Positions 1 through 7,262 of a stretch of DNA of 25,269 nt are shown piece after piece. The position numbers and the translations under genes were made by a program. Within the stretch, counting starts at the first letter, position 1. Each line of letters begins with the position of its first letter. This DNA is from an uncultured Oscillospiraceae bacterium (lineage in GTDB: Bacteria > Bacillota > Clostridia > Oscillospirales > Oscillospiraceae). The notes beneath the pieces were generated by a model that had not been told where the DNA came from, ran no database searches, and worked only from the letters and a program-made list of their open reading frames with translations. The stretch is taken from positions 1-25,269 of the forward strand of contig CAAGBT010000036.1 of the NCBI GenBank assembly GCA_900768135.1, read 5' to 3'.

Positions 1-1
1 T

Positions 2-64
2 ATCGAGTACGACCTTGTGGGCTACATTCCCGTGGATGAGCTGCTAAAAGCGGAACAGGCATGA
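2..64 (+). CDS. C-terminal fragment of an unidentified protein
   Basis: The window opens inside a reading frame whose last 20 residues read IEYDLVGYIPVDELLKAEQA before a TGA stop at 62-64. The frame is supported by its position directly before a strong hairpin and by base use like the neighbouring genes. Too little is present to name a family. The stop codon lies inside the 5' arm of the following inverted repeat. Confidence 0.5.
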   Translation: MEYDLVGYIPVDELLKAEQA

Positions 65-83
65 CCGAGATCATGCCTGTTCC
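52..83 (+). terminator. Hairpin overlapping the stop codon of the first gene
   Basis: A perfect 13-bp inverted repeat (52-64 with 71-83, loop CCGAGA) includes the TGA stop of the upstream gene in its left arm. The tract after it is only moderately T-rich (AAGAATTTTGATTTT), so it could be a weak intrinsic terminator or an mRNA 3'-end stabiliser. Confidence 0.5.
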
Positions 84-111
84 AAGAATTTTGATTTTAC
101 TGTCTTACCAG

Positions 112-140
112 CAGAGAGCCTTCGGCCTGTCTCTTTTTTT
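112..140 (+). terminator. Possible second intrinsic terminator with a 7-T run
   Basis: AGAGAGCC-TTC-GGC followed by TCTCT can form an imperfect stem with a 3-nt bulge. It runs directly into seven T residues (134-140). It lies upstream of the but promoter and probably finishes termination of the gene that ends at 64. Confidence 0.45.
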
Positions 141-161
141 GCGCTGGATGCAAGAAAGCCT

Positions 162-189
162 TTGCAAACGGCAATGGATATGCTATAAT
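162..189 (+). promoter_or_regulatory. Sigma-A type promoter of but
   Basis: The -35 box TTGCAA (162-167) and the -10 box TATAAT (184-189) are 16 bp apart. A TG dinucleotide one base before the -10 (181-182) makes it an extended -10 promoter. The predicted start is near 196, giving a leader of about 45 nt that holds a strong AGGAGG ribosome binding site just before the ATG at 242. Confidence 0.7.
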
Positions 190-241
190 TGTTAAAGTTT
201 CAACACAAACGCTATTTATTTGACATACAGGAGGAAGTTTC

Positions 242-1582
242 ATGGACTATGCAGCCCTTTATCAGAAAAAGCTGACCTCTGCCGAAAATGCCGTTAAGGT
301 CATCAAAAGCGGCGACTGGGTGGATTACGGCTGGTGTACCAACCATCCCTATACGCTGGACAAGGCGCTTGCCGCCCGCAGCAGTGAGCTGAAGGACGTC
401 AAGGTCCGCGGCGGCGTGACGATGTGGATGCCCGAGATCTGCAGGGCGGACGATGCCGGCGAGCATTTTACGTGGAACTCCTGGCATTGCAGCGGTATCG
501 ACCGCAAGATCATCGCCAAGGGCATGGGCTATTTCTCTCCGATGCGCTACAGTGAGCTGCCGCGCTTTTACCGCGACGGGAATGTCAGCGTGGATGTCGC
601 CATGATCCAGGTCACGCCGATGGACAAGCACGGCAACTTCAGTTATGCGCTGGCTTCTTCGCACCTTGCCGATATGCTGGAACGTGCGAAGGTCGTTATC
701 GTTGAGGTGAATGAGAACCTTCCGTGGGTCTATGGCCTTACCGGCTGCGAGATCAACATTGCAGACGTTGACATGGTCGTTGAGGGAGAGAACCCTCCTG
801 TGGCGCAGCTCGGCGCAGGCGGCGCGCCCACGGCGGTCGATCAGGCCGTTGCGAATCTTGTCGTACCGGAGATCCCGAACGGCGCCTGCCTCCAGCTCGG
901 CATCGGCGGTATGCCCAATACCATCGGATCGATGATCGCGCAGTCCGACCTGAAGGATCTTTCCGTCCATACCGAGATGTATGTGGATGGTTTTGTCGAT
1001 ATGGCGATGGCAGGCAAGATCACCGGCAGGCACAAAAACCTTGACAAGGGCCGTCAGGTCTTTGCCTTTGCCGCCGGCACGCAGAAGCTTTACGATTACA
1101 TGGACCGTAACCCCGATGTCATGGGCGCGCCGGTCGATTACACGAACGATGTTCATGTAATTTCGCAGATCGACAACTTTATCTCCATCAACAACGCCAT
1201 CGACTGCGACCTCTTCGGTCAGGTCAACGCGGAATCCGCCGGGATCAAGCATATTTCCGGCACAGGCGGTCAGCTCGACTTTGCGATGGGCGCATACCTG
1301 TCAAAGGGCGGCAAGAGCTTTATCTGTATGTCCTCCACCGTTACGGGCAAGGACGGCACGGTCAAAAGTCGTATCGTTCCCACGCTGACGCCGGGATCCA
1401 TCTGCACCGACCCGCGCTCCTGCACGCATTACATCGTCACCGAATATGGTATGGCCAACCTGAAGGGGCTTTCTACCTGGGAACGCGCCGAAGCGCTTAT
1501 TTCCATCGCTCACCCGGATTTCCGGGAACAGCTCATTGCCGATGCAGAAAAAATGCATATCTGGCGCCGCAGCAACAAGTAA
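242..1582 (+). CDS. but: Butyryl-CoA:acetate CoA-transferase
   Basis: This 446-residue protein belongs to the acetyl-CoA hydrolase/transferase family and closely resembles the But enzymes of gut butyrate producers. But moves CoA from butyryl-CoA to acetate, giving butyrate and acetyl-CoA, the last step of butyrate fermentation in the cytosol. Visible marks are the N-terminal VIKSGDWVDYGWC and HFTWNSWHCSGI stretches, a glycine-rich GIGGMPN loop (about 220-226), and TEMYVDG around 244-250, where Glu245 is the expected catalytic glutamate that forms the CoA thioester. The length is normal for the family. It stands alone between its own promoter and terminator. 4-hydroxybutyrate CoA-transferase is the main alternative, but the overall match favours butyryl-CoA. 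Confidence 0.88.
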   Translation: MDYAALYQKKLTSAENAVKVIKSGDWVDYGWCTNHPYTLDKALAARSSELKDVKVRGGVTMWMPEICRADDAGEHFTWNSWHCSGIDRKIIAKGMGYFSPMRYSELPRFYRDGNVSVDVAMIQVTPMDKHGNFSYALASSHLADMLERAKVVIVEVNENLPWVYGLTGCEINIADVDMVVEGENPPVAQLGAGGAPTAVDQAVANLVVPEIPNGACLQLGIGGMPNTIGSMIAQSDLKDLSVHTEMYVDGFVDMAMAGKITGRHKNLDKGRQVFAFAAGTQKLYDYMDRNPDVMGAPVDYTNDVHVISQIDNFISINNAIDCDLFGQVNAESAGIKHISGTGGQLDFAMGAYLSKGGKSFICMSSTVTGKDGTVKSRIVPTLTPGSICTDPRSCTHYIVTEYGMANLKGLSTWERAEALISIAHPDFREQLIADAEKMHIWRRSNK

Positions 1583-1595
1583 AAAAGCACCCGCC

Positions 1596-1632
1596 GCAGG
1601 GCTTCTTCCGTATGGGAGAAGCCCTGCTTTTT
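1596..1632 (+). terminator. Intrinsic terminator of but
   Basis: GCAGGGCTTCT (1596-1606) pairs with AGAAGCCCTGC (1617-1627), and inner TCC/GGG pairs extend the stem. Five T residues follow. An A-run at 1581-1586 precedes the stem. Confidence 0.9.
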
Positions 1633-1683
1633 GCAAAGGTGTGCGCCTGTTTTGGCAAGATGGATATATTTCATTAAAAGTAC

Positions 1684-1712
1684 TTGAAAAACGGGAAAAA
1701 GTTCGTTATAAT
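1684..1712 (+). promoter_or_regulatory. Consensus promoter of the carD-ispD-ispF operon
   Basis: TTGAAA (1684-1689), a 17-bp spacer and TATAAT (1707-1712) form a near-perfect housekeeping promoter. The predicted start falls on a palindrome, GGGGAA-TAT-TTCCCC (1720-1734), which could be an operator or a 5'-end stabilising hairpin of the mRNA. Confidence 0.8.
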
Positions 1713-1760
1713 ATCTATGGGGGAATATTTCCCCGGTTGTGATGTGTTTGCTTTATATAA

Positions 1761-1803
1761 AATGCAAGCGGTCGGCAGTTTGCATTCTGCCGGAAAGGAG
1801 GTG
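1761..1803 (+). promoter_or_regulatory. carD leader with two competing stems and a full-length ribosome binding site
   Basis: AATGCAA (1761-1767) can pair with TTGCATT (1780-1786), and CGGCAG (1773-1778) can pair with CTGCCG (1787-1792). The two stems interleave, and no loop nucleotides remain between 1786 and 1787, so they probably cannot form together. Directly after them lies AAAGGAGGTG (1794-1803), a full complement of the 16S 3' end, 8 nt before the carD ATG. Confidence 0.4.
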
Positions 1804-1811
1804 GGCATAGG

Positions 1812-2300
1812 ATGTTCCAGATCGGAGATAAGGTCGTGCATCCGATGCATGGCGCCGGAGTGATCGAAAGCATTGTATGCGAAAAGATCGGCGGGAAGAT
1901 GACGGAGTTCTATGTTTTTAAAATGCCCATCTCCGGCCTGACGCTCAAGATCCCGACGGAGAACTGCGCGACGATCGGCGTTCGTGCGATCAAGTCCTGC
2001 GAGGAGATCGAGGCGGTCATCGCGCGTATTCCGCAGCTTGGCATCGACATGACTGCAAACTGGAACCACCGCTACCGCGAGAATATGGACCGGCTGAAAA
2101 GCGGCGATCTGAACGAAGTGAGCGCCGTGATCAAGGCGCTGATGCATCGCGACAGCGTGCGCGGCTTATCCAATGGCGAACGCAAGATGCTTCATATTGC
2201 CAAGCAGATCCTTGTTTCCGAAATCGTGCTGGCAGAAGACGTTGCGTATCCGGTGGCGGAAGGCCGGGTCAATGCTGCAATGCTTTCAAAGGAGAGCTAA
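1812..2300 (+). CDS. CarD-family RNA polymerase-binding regulator
   Basis: This 162-residue protein opens with FQIGDKVVHPMHGAGVI, typical of the CarD/CdnL/TRCF RNA polymerase-interacting domain (about residues 1-60). The rest is a mostly helical C-terminal part that in CarD proteins contacts promoter DNA. Family members bind the RNA polymerase beta subunit and stabilise open promoter complexes. It is the first gene of the operon, behind a consensus promoter and a very strong ribosome binding site. carD upstream of ispD and ispF is a recurring arrangement in Clostridia. The role in transcription is inferred from the family. Confidence 0.88.
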   Translation: MFQIGDKVVHPMHGAGVIESIVCEKIGGKMTEFYVFKMPISGLTLKIPTENCATIGVRAIKSCEEIEAVIARIPQLGIDMTANWNHRYRENMDRLKSGDLNEVSAVIKALMHRDSVRGLSNGERKMLHIAKQILVSEIVLAEDVAYPVAEGRVNAAMLSKES

Positions 2301-2301
2301 A

Positions 2302-3033
2302 ATGGGCCTGCTTCAAAAAGTATTCCGCAAAAAGCGGCAGCGCGCGCGCCCCTACTGCGCGGCGCTGATTGCTGCGGCTGGCAGCTCAACGCGCTACGGC
2401 GGCGAGAACAAGCTGCTGCTCCCGCTTGACGATATGCCGGTGCTGGCGCACACGCTGCTTGCGGTCGATCGTGCCGCGAGCATTGATGAGATCGTGATCG
2501 CTGCACGGGAGGACGAGCTTCTCCGTTACGCGGAGCTGTGCAAAACCTACGGCATCACCAAGCCGGTCAAGGTTGTTCCCGGCGGGGCGACGCGAACGGA
2601 GTCTGTGCTTCGCGCTGCGCTGGAAGCATCGCCGGAGGCGGCGCTCCTTGCGGTGCAGGACGGCGCGCGTCCGCTTGTAACGGGCGAGCTGATCGACCGG
2701 ACCGTTGAGGCTGCGCGCACAAGCTTTGCCGCCGCCCCTGCCGTTCCGGTGACGGATACGATCAAGGTCGCGCAGGGCGGAATCGTGCAAAGCACGCCGG
2801 AGCGCAGCACGCTTTTCGCCGTGCAGACGCCGCAGGTCTTCGATGCGGGCCTTTTGAAGGCTGCACTTCAGTCCGCGCTGACGGCGGGCGTCACCTTAAC
2901 GGACGACTGCTCCGCAGTAGAGCGATTTGGCAAGGAGGTTTCCTTGACAGAGGGGGACCCTGAGAATATTAAGATCACCACGCCGCTGGATCTGGCTGTG
3001 GCAGAAACGATCTTGCAGCGCAGAGGGGAATGA
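2302..3033 (+). CDS. ispD: 2-C-methyl-D-erythritol 4-phosphate cytidylyltransferase
   Basis: IspD joins CTP and methylerythritol 4-phosphate to give CDP-methylerythritol, the third step of the MEP isoprenoid pathway. The start is the ATG one base after the carD stop, with GGAGAG in the end of carD as ribosome binding site. The 243-residue product has the nucleotide-binding AAAGSSTRYGGENK at 24-37, DGARP at 120-124, TDT at 151-153, QTPQ at 175-178 and NIKIT near the end, all family signatures. The first 17 residues are very basic (KKRQRAR) and precede the usual family start, a small extension of unknown meaning. The next gene, ispF, acts two steps later in the same pathway. Confidence 0.93.
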   Translation: MGLLQKVFRKKRQRARPYCAALIAAAGSSTRYGGENKLLLPLDDMPVLAHTLLAVDRAASIDEIVIAAREDELLRYAELCKTYGITKPVKVVPGGATRTESVLRAALEASPEAALLAVQDGARPLVTGELIDRTVEAARTSFAAAPAVPVTDTIKVAQGGIVQSTPERSTLFAVQTPQVFDAGLLKAALQSALTAGVTLTDDCSAVERFGKEVSLTEGDPENIKITTPLDLAVAETILQRRGE

Positions 3034-3050
3034 AGCCCCTCTGCCTTTTT
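3020..3050 (+). terminator. Terminator placed over the ispD stop codon
   Basis: GCAGAGGGG (3020-3028) pairs perfectly with CCCCTCTGC (3036-3044). The 7-nt loop contains the ispD TGA stop (3031-3033), and C-TTTTT follows. It looks like a real intrinsic terminator, yet ispF starts only 17 nt later. Ribosomes terminating on ispD would cover the stem, so it may act as a translation-sensitive attenuator between ispD and ispF. Confidence 0.7.
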
Positions 3051-3066
3051 AAGAAAGGACAGAGTG

Positions 3067-3552
3067 ATGGACGATCTTCGCATTGGACACGGGTATGACG
3101 TACACCGCCTGGCGGCGGGGCGGCGCCTGATTCTTGGCGGCGTTGAGATCCCTTATGAGAAGGGCCTGCTGGGGCATTCTGACGCGGACGTCCTTGTCCA
3201 CGCGGTGATGGATGCGCTGCTCGGCGCGGCAGCGCTGGGCGATATTGGCCAGCTGTTTCCGGATTCGGCGGCGGAGTATGCGGGCATTTCCAGCATTGAG
3301 CTGCTGCGCCGCGTGAAAGCGCGGCTGGATACAGAAGGCTTTTTCCCTGTTAATGTCGATGCAACGGTGCTGGCGCAGGCGCCGAAGCTTCTGCCGTACC
3401 GCGAGGCGATGCGCGGGAATATTGCCTGCGCGCTTGGGCTTGCCGCCGACCGGGTAAGCGTGAAGGCTACTACGGAGGAGGGGCTTGGCTTCACTGGCAG
3501 CGGCGAGGGGATCGCGGCGCACGCCGTTGCGCTGCTGGAGAAGAAGCGATAG
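3067..3552 (+). CDS. ispF: 2-C-methyl-D-erythritol 2,4-cyclodiphosphate synthase
   Basis: IspF cyclises CDP-methylerythritol 2-phosphate to methylerythritol cyclodiphosphate with loss of CMP. The 161-residue protein has the usual length. Metal ligands are visible as Asp11 and His13 in GHGYDVH and His45 in the GHSDADVLVH segment. The C-terminal TTEEGLGFTGSGEGIAAHAV segment is also typical. I chose the ATG at 3067; an in-frame GTG lies immediately before it (3064). An AAAGG ribosome binding site lies 8 nt upstream of the ATG, just behind the hairpin that ends ispD. No separate promoter is evident, so expression probably depends on read-through from ispD. Confidence 0.93.
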   Translation: MDDLRIGHGYDVHRLAAGRRLILGGVEIPYEKGLLGHSDADVLVHAVMDALLGAAALGDIGQLFPDSAAEYAGISSIELLRRVKARLDTEGFFPVNVDATVLAQAPKLLPYREAMRGNIACALGLAADRVSVKATTEEGLGFTGSGEGIAAHAVALLEKKR

Positions 3553-3560
3553 GATAGTTC

Positions 3561-3599
3561 AGGGCGGGCGTTCTGAGGAACGCCCGCCCTTTGCTTTTT
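3561..3599 (+). terminator. Strong intrinsic terminator after ispF
   Basis: A perfect 13-bp stem, AGGGCGGGCGTTC (3561-3573) with GAACGCCCGCCCT (3578-3590), has a TGAG loop. It is followed by TTGCTTTTT. Confidence 0.93.
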
Positions 3600-3658
3600 C
3601 CGGCGGGGGCGGCACACAGCCTTTTTGCGCGCATACTATGCCGTGAGGGGGAATCGAT

Positions 3659-3910
3659 ATGGACTATTATCTGTTTGTCGCGCGTTCCGTCACGCACGCA
3701 CAGCATATGGCGAACGCGCTGCGCGAGGCGGGCGTTTCATCCAGAATACGGCGCGCGGGCGCGGAGATCAGCGAACGCGGCTGCGGGTATACGCTGGAGA
3801 TATCCCAGCGCAGCTTTGCCCGCGCAAGAGAAGCCTGCAATGCAAGCGGTGTTCGTCCGACCAGAGTGCTGCGCGTATCCGGCGGCATGAAGCAAGAGGT
3901 AATGATATGA
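3659..3910 (+). CDS. DUF3343 (putative Se/S carrier-like) small protein
   Basis: This 83-residue protein matches the layout of the DUF3343 / Se_S_carrier family. The N-terminal MDYYLFVARSVTHAQHMANAL is the usual start, and the conserved cysteine sits in RGCGYTL (Cys42). The family is proposed to carry sulfur or selenium as a persulfide or selenide, but this is not proven biochemically to my knowledge. GAGGGGG lies upstream of the ATG. Its stop overlaps the start of the next gene (ATGATATGA), so the two are translationally coupled. That neighbour is a cysteine desulfurase, which fits an acceptor of the sulfur it releases. No convincing promoter is visible in the 60 bp after the ispF terminator. 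Confidence 0.7.
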   Translation: MDYYLFVARSVTHAQHMANALREAGVSSRIRRAGAEISERGCGYTLEISQRSFARAREACNASGVRPTRVLRVSGGMKQEVMI

Positions 3911-5031
3911 TCTATCTTGACAGCGCCGCCACGACGTTTCAGAAGCCTGCCGCAGTGCGGCGCGCGGTGCTGCGGGCGATGCAGACGATGAGTTCGCCCG
4001 GCCGCGGCGGCTATGCTGCTGCGCGTGCTGCCGAAGAGATGCTGTTTCGCTGCCGCAGCGCAGCAGCGGAGCTGTTCTCCGTCCCTTCGGGCGAGCAGAT
4101 CGTCTTTACCACGAATGCAACGCACGCGCTGAACATCGCCATCCGCAGCCTTGTCGGAGAAAGAAAGCGCGTTGCCGTTTCCGGCTACGAACACAATGCC
4201 GTTACGCGGATGCTGCACGCGCTGGACGCAGAAGTGATCGTTGCCGCCGCACCGCTGTTCTGTATGCAAGAAGCCGTGGACGCCTTTGCGCGCGCGATCG
4301 AGCTGGGCGCGCAAACGGTGATCTGCACGCAGGTTTCCAACGTCTTCGGCAATCTTCTTCCCATTGAGGAGATCGCGCAGCTCTGCCAGCGCGCGGATGT
4401 GCCGCTGATCGTGGATGCTTCACAATCTGCCGGCGTTCTGCCGCTGGATTTTGCCGCGCTGGGCGCGGCGTTTGCTGCGATGCCCGGGCATAAAGGGCTT
4501 TACGGCCCGCAGGGAACAGGGCTGCTTCTTTGCGCGCATGACGCGCTGCCGCTTCTTTACGGCGGGACGGGGAGCGAATCGCTCCGGCAGGAGATGCCGG
4601 AGTTTCTGCCGGACCGGTTGGAGGCGGGAACGCACAATGTTCCCGGGATTGCAGGGCTGGAAGCGGGGATCGGCTTTGTGCGCGCGCAGCGGCCGGAGCG
4701 CATTCTGCTGCACGAACGCACGCTGCTGGACTTGGCCTGCAAAGGGCTGCAGAGCATTCCGCGCGTTTGCGTATTCCGCGCGCCGGAGCCGCGTTTGCAA
4801 GCCGGCGTGCTGTCTTTTACCGTGGAGGGAATGGCTCCGGAGGAGGTCGCCGAAAAGATGGCGCAGCGCGGCATTGCACTGCGCGCGGGCCTGCACTGCG
4901 CGCCCTTTGCCCACCGCACGGCGGGGACGCTTCCGGACGGCACGGTGAGGCTGAGCGTGTCGGCCTTCAACCGCGCCAGCGAGATCGCCCTGATGCTTGC
5001 GGCGCTGCGCGAAGTACTGGGGGCAGCTTAA
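3907..5031 (+). CDS. Cysteine desulfurase family PLP enzyme (class V aminotransferase fold)
   Basis: The 374-residue product is a SufS/NifS-like class V aminotransferase. From the family it should release sulfur from cysteine as an enzyme persulfide. IYLDSAATTFQKP starts the protein, His96 lies in YEHNA, Asp170 in VDASQSAG, the PLP lysine is Lys196 in MPGHKGLYGPQGTG, and the catalytic cysteine is Cys331 in RAGLHCAPFAHRT. The start is the ATG at 3907, four bases inside the end of the DUF3343 gene; the frame stays open upstream but only over that gene. It resembles the clostridial subgroup found beside DUF3343 proteins rather than the suf operon enzyme. Whether it also uses selenocysteine cannot be read from the sequence. 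Confidence 0.85.
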   Translation: MIYLDSAATTFQKPAAVRRAVLRAMQTMSSPGRGGYAAARAAEEMLFRCRSAAAELFSVPSGEQIVFTTNATHALNIAIRSLVGERKRVAVSGYEHNAVTRMLHALDAEVIVAAAPLFCMQEAVDAFARAIELGAQTVICTQVSNVFGNLLPIEEIAQLCQRADVPLIVDASQSAGVLPLDFAALGAAFAAMPGHKGLYGPQGTGLLLCAHDALPLLYGGTGSESLRQEMPEFLPDRLEAGTHNVPGIAGLEAGIGFVRAQRPERILLHERTLLDLACKGLQSIPRVCVFRAPEPRLQAGVLSFTVEGMAPEEVAEKMAQRGIALRAGLHCAPFAHRTAGTLPDGTVRLSVSAFNRASEIALMLAALREVLGAA

Positions 5032-5068
5032 AAAAATTGCATTTCACAGAAAATTCATGGCTCTCCCG

Positions 5069-5097
5069 TTGCATTTTGCAAGCGTTTATATTAGAAT
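5069..5097 (+). promoter_or_regulatory. Promoter of cdaA-cdaR
   Basis: TTGCAT (5069-5074) and TAGAAT (5092-5097) are separated by 17 bp. The -35 lies inside a small palindrome, TTGCA-TTT-TGCAA (5069-5081). The predicted start is about 30 nt before the cdaA start codon. Confidence 0.65.
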
Positions 5098-5131
5098 AAG
5101 TATTAACTATTGCTTAGGAGGACGCTTGCCT

Positions 5132-6019
5132 ATGGAATTCATCATGGCGACGCTGCAGGGCGCCTGGCGCTATGTGATGACGCTCGGAATATCCGACTAT
5201 CTCGACATAGCGCTCATGGCATACGGCATCTACCTCCTCTTGAAGATCGTGGGTACGTCCAAGGTGGAGAGCTTCGGCAAGGTCATCCTGCTTTTCCTGC
5301 TGGCGCTGATGCTTTCAGACGCGCTTTCGCTCAATGGGATCAACTTTGTGCTGAGCCATGTGCTGTCGCTCGGCGCGCTGGCGCTCATCGTGCTGTTCCA
5401 GCCGGAGATCCGCCGGCTCATTGATCAGCTCGGTTCGAGCAGGCTGCGCGCGTTCAATCCGTTTGCCCGCACGCAGCAGGTTTCCGCCATTGAAAACGCC
5501 ATCGCACAGACAGTGCTGGCCTGCACGGAGATGTCCAGATCCCGCACGGGCGTGCTGATCGTGTTTGAACGCGAAATGGCGCTGGACGATATCGCCCGTA
5601 CGGGGACGATCGTTGACGCGCGCGTGAGCAGCGAACTTTTAAAGAACATTTTCTTTGTCAAGGCCGCCATGCACGACGGCGCGGTCATTATGCGGGATGG
5701 ACGTCTGCTGGCGGGCGGATGCATGCTGCCGCTTTCAAAAAACGTTAACCTGAGCCGCGACCTTGGAATGCGTCACCGCGCCGGCATTGGCATGAGCGAG
5801 AATTCCGATGCGGTCGTTGTTATTGTGTCCGAGGAGACGGGAACGATCTCTGTTGCTATCGGCGGGCTGCTGAAGCGCCATCTGATGCCGGAGACGCTGG
5901 AAAAGCTGCTCATGAACGAGCTGATCCCGCAGACGCCGGAACCGCAGGAAGAAAAGCTTCCTGCACGGCTGTGGCATCTGCTTACTGCCGGAAAGGGGGA
6001 CAAGCACGATGAAGTCTAA
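5132..6019 (+). CDS. cdaA: Diadenylate cyclase CdaA
   Basis: CdaA makes the second messenger cyclic di-AMP from two ATP at the membrane, controlling potassium and osmolyte balance and cell-wall homeostasis in Firmicutes. The start at 5132 follows AGGAGG by 10 nt; the frame is open further upstream but without a site. Of 295 residues, about 20-100 carry three hydrophobic segments ending in VLFQPEIRRLIDQLG. The DAC domain follows with its two hallmark motifs, DGA at 182-184 and RHR at 214-216, both intact. It overlaps cdaR by 11 bp. glmM, often the third gene of this operon, does not follow here. Confidence 0.93.
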   Translation: MEFIMATLQGAWRYVMTLGISDYLDIALMAYGIYLLLKIVGTSKVESFGKVILLFLLALMLSDALSLNGINFVLSHVLSLGALALIVLFQPEIRRLIDQLGSSRLRAFNPFARTQQVSAIENAIAQTVLACTEMSRSRTGVLIVFEREMALDDIARTGTIVDARVSSELLKNIFFVKAAMHDGAVIMRDGRLLAGGCMLPLSKNVNLSRDLGMRHRAGIGMSENSDAVVVIVSEETGTISVAIGGLLKRHLMPETLEKLLMNELIPQTPEPQEEKLPARLWHLLTAGKGDKHDEV

Positions 6020-7235
6020 ACGCCGCAAAGTATTCTACATCCTTCTTTCTGTGCTGATCGCCTCGATGGTATGGTTTTATGTAAATAACAGCGAGGAAGT
6101 CAGGATCAATGTTCACAGCGTTCCGGTAGAATTCCTCAACGAGGATACGACCCTTGCCGACAAGGGGCTGATGCTTGTGAATGGGGAGGAGGATGTGACG
6201 GTCGATCTGCAGCTGAAGGTGCCGCGCAGGCTTATGTTCAATTTTGATACGAGCCAGATCCGCCTGGTGAGCGACCTTTCTTCCATCACTTACGCGGGTA
6301 AGCAGTCGGTGACATTTAACATCCTTTTTCCCAGCAGCATCTCCACACGCGATGTATCCGTGGAATCGCCTACGGTACGCACAGTGCAGGTGGAGATCGG
6401 CGAGCTGCAGAAGCGGAACATCGAAATCCGCTACAAGGTCATCGGCAATGTGGCCGAGGGCTATATTGCCGGCGCAGTGCAGCTTAACCCTGCCGAGCTT
6501 CAGATCCGCGGCCAGCAGGCGGACATCATGCAGGTCAGCTACGCGCAGGTGATGCTGAATATTGAAAATGCGACCTCAACAGTTGTTGAGCTGCTGGATT
6601 ATCAGCTGTACGACTACACCGACCAGCCGATCACCAACAAGAACATTCATCCTACGAGTGAGCAGATCCAGGTCACGATGCCGGTGATGACGGTCAAGGA
6701 CGTGCCGCTGAAGATCAACTTTGTGGAGACCGCCGGGTCGCGTCTGGAGAGCTTTAACTGGTCGCTCAGCCACGACAGCATCACGCTTTCCGGCGACGCA
6801 TCGCAGATCGCCTCGATCGATGAGATCGAGCTGGGGACGCTTGCCCTCGAGGATCTGCGTGCGGACGAGGTGTTCGACTATGATATTCCGATCCCTGAAG
6901 GAGTAAACAACCTTAGCGGCATCACAAGCGTGACGCTGACGATCGGCGCCAGCAATGTGGAAACGCGCGAGGTGGAAGCGACAAGCTTCAGTTACGAAAA
7001 CTTCAACGGCAGCGGCGAGGTAACGATCGTCACATCATCGCTTCCGGTCACATTGCGCGGAACGGCGGCGGATCTGGCCGTCATCTCGGATAGGCAGGTT
7101 CGCGTGATCGCAGATCTTTCAGACATTGCGGCGGACAGCGGAAGCTATACGGTCCCGGCCCGCATCGTGGTGGACGGCTACGATATCGGCGCGGTCGGCA
7201 GCTACGAAGTGACAGTGCGTATCGGCGCGGCCTGA
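6009..7235 (+). CDS. cdaR: YbbR-domain protein CdaR, regulator of CdaA
   Basis: The 408-residue protein starts with a basic stretch and one membrane anchor (KVFYILLSVLIASMVWFYV, about 8-26). Its long extracytoplasmic part of repeated beta-rich YbbR domains has recurring patterns such as VPVEFLN, IEIRYKVIGNVAEGYIAG and VEATSFSYENFNGSGEV. CdaR proteins bind CdaA at the membrane and tune cyclic di-AMP synthesis. The start lies inside the end of cdaA, preceded by GGAAAGGGGG, indicating coupled translation. The repeats are divergent, and I estimate four of them. Confidence 0.88.
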   Translation: MKSKRRKVFYILLSVLIASMVWFYVNNSEEVRINVHSVPVEFLNEDTTLADKGLMLVNGEEDVTVDLQLKVPRRLMFNFDTSQIRLVSDLSSITYAGKQSVTFNILFPSSISTRDVSVESPTVRTVQVEIGELQKRNIEIRYKVIGNVAEGYIAGAVQLNPAELQIRGQQADIMQVSYAQVMLNIENATSTVVELLDYQLYDYTDQPITNKNIHPTSEQIQVTMPVMTVKDVPLKINFVETAGSRLESFNWSLSHDSITLSGDASQIASIDEIELGTLALEDLRADEVFDYDIPIPEGVNNLSGITSVTLTIGASNVETREVEATSFSYENFNGSGEVTIVTSSLPVTLRGTAADLAVISDRQVRVIADLSDIAADSGSYTVPARIVVDGYDIGAVGSYEVTVRIGAA

Positions 7236-7262
7236 TCAGCATGATGCGCCAAAGGAGAAAGC

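Noticed and set aside
3601..3650. Promoter with TACTAT at 3634-3639 in front of the DUF3343 gene
   Set aside because: No acceptable -35 box at 16-18 bp; too weak to annotate, although a promoter is needed after the strong ispF terminator.
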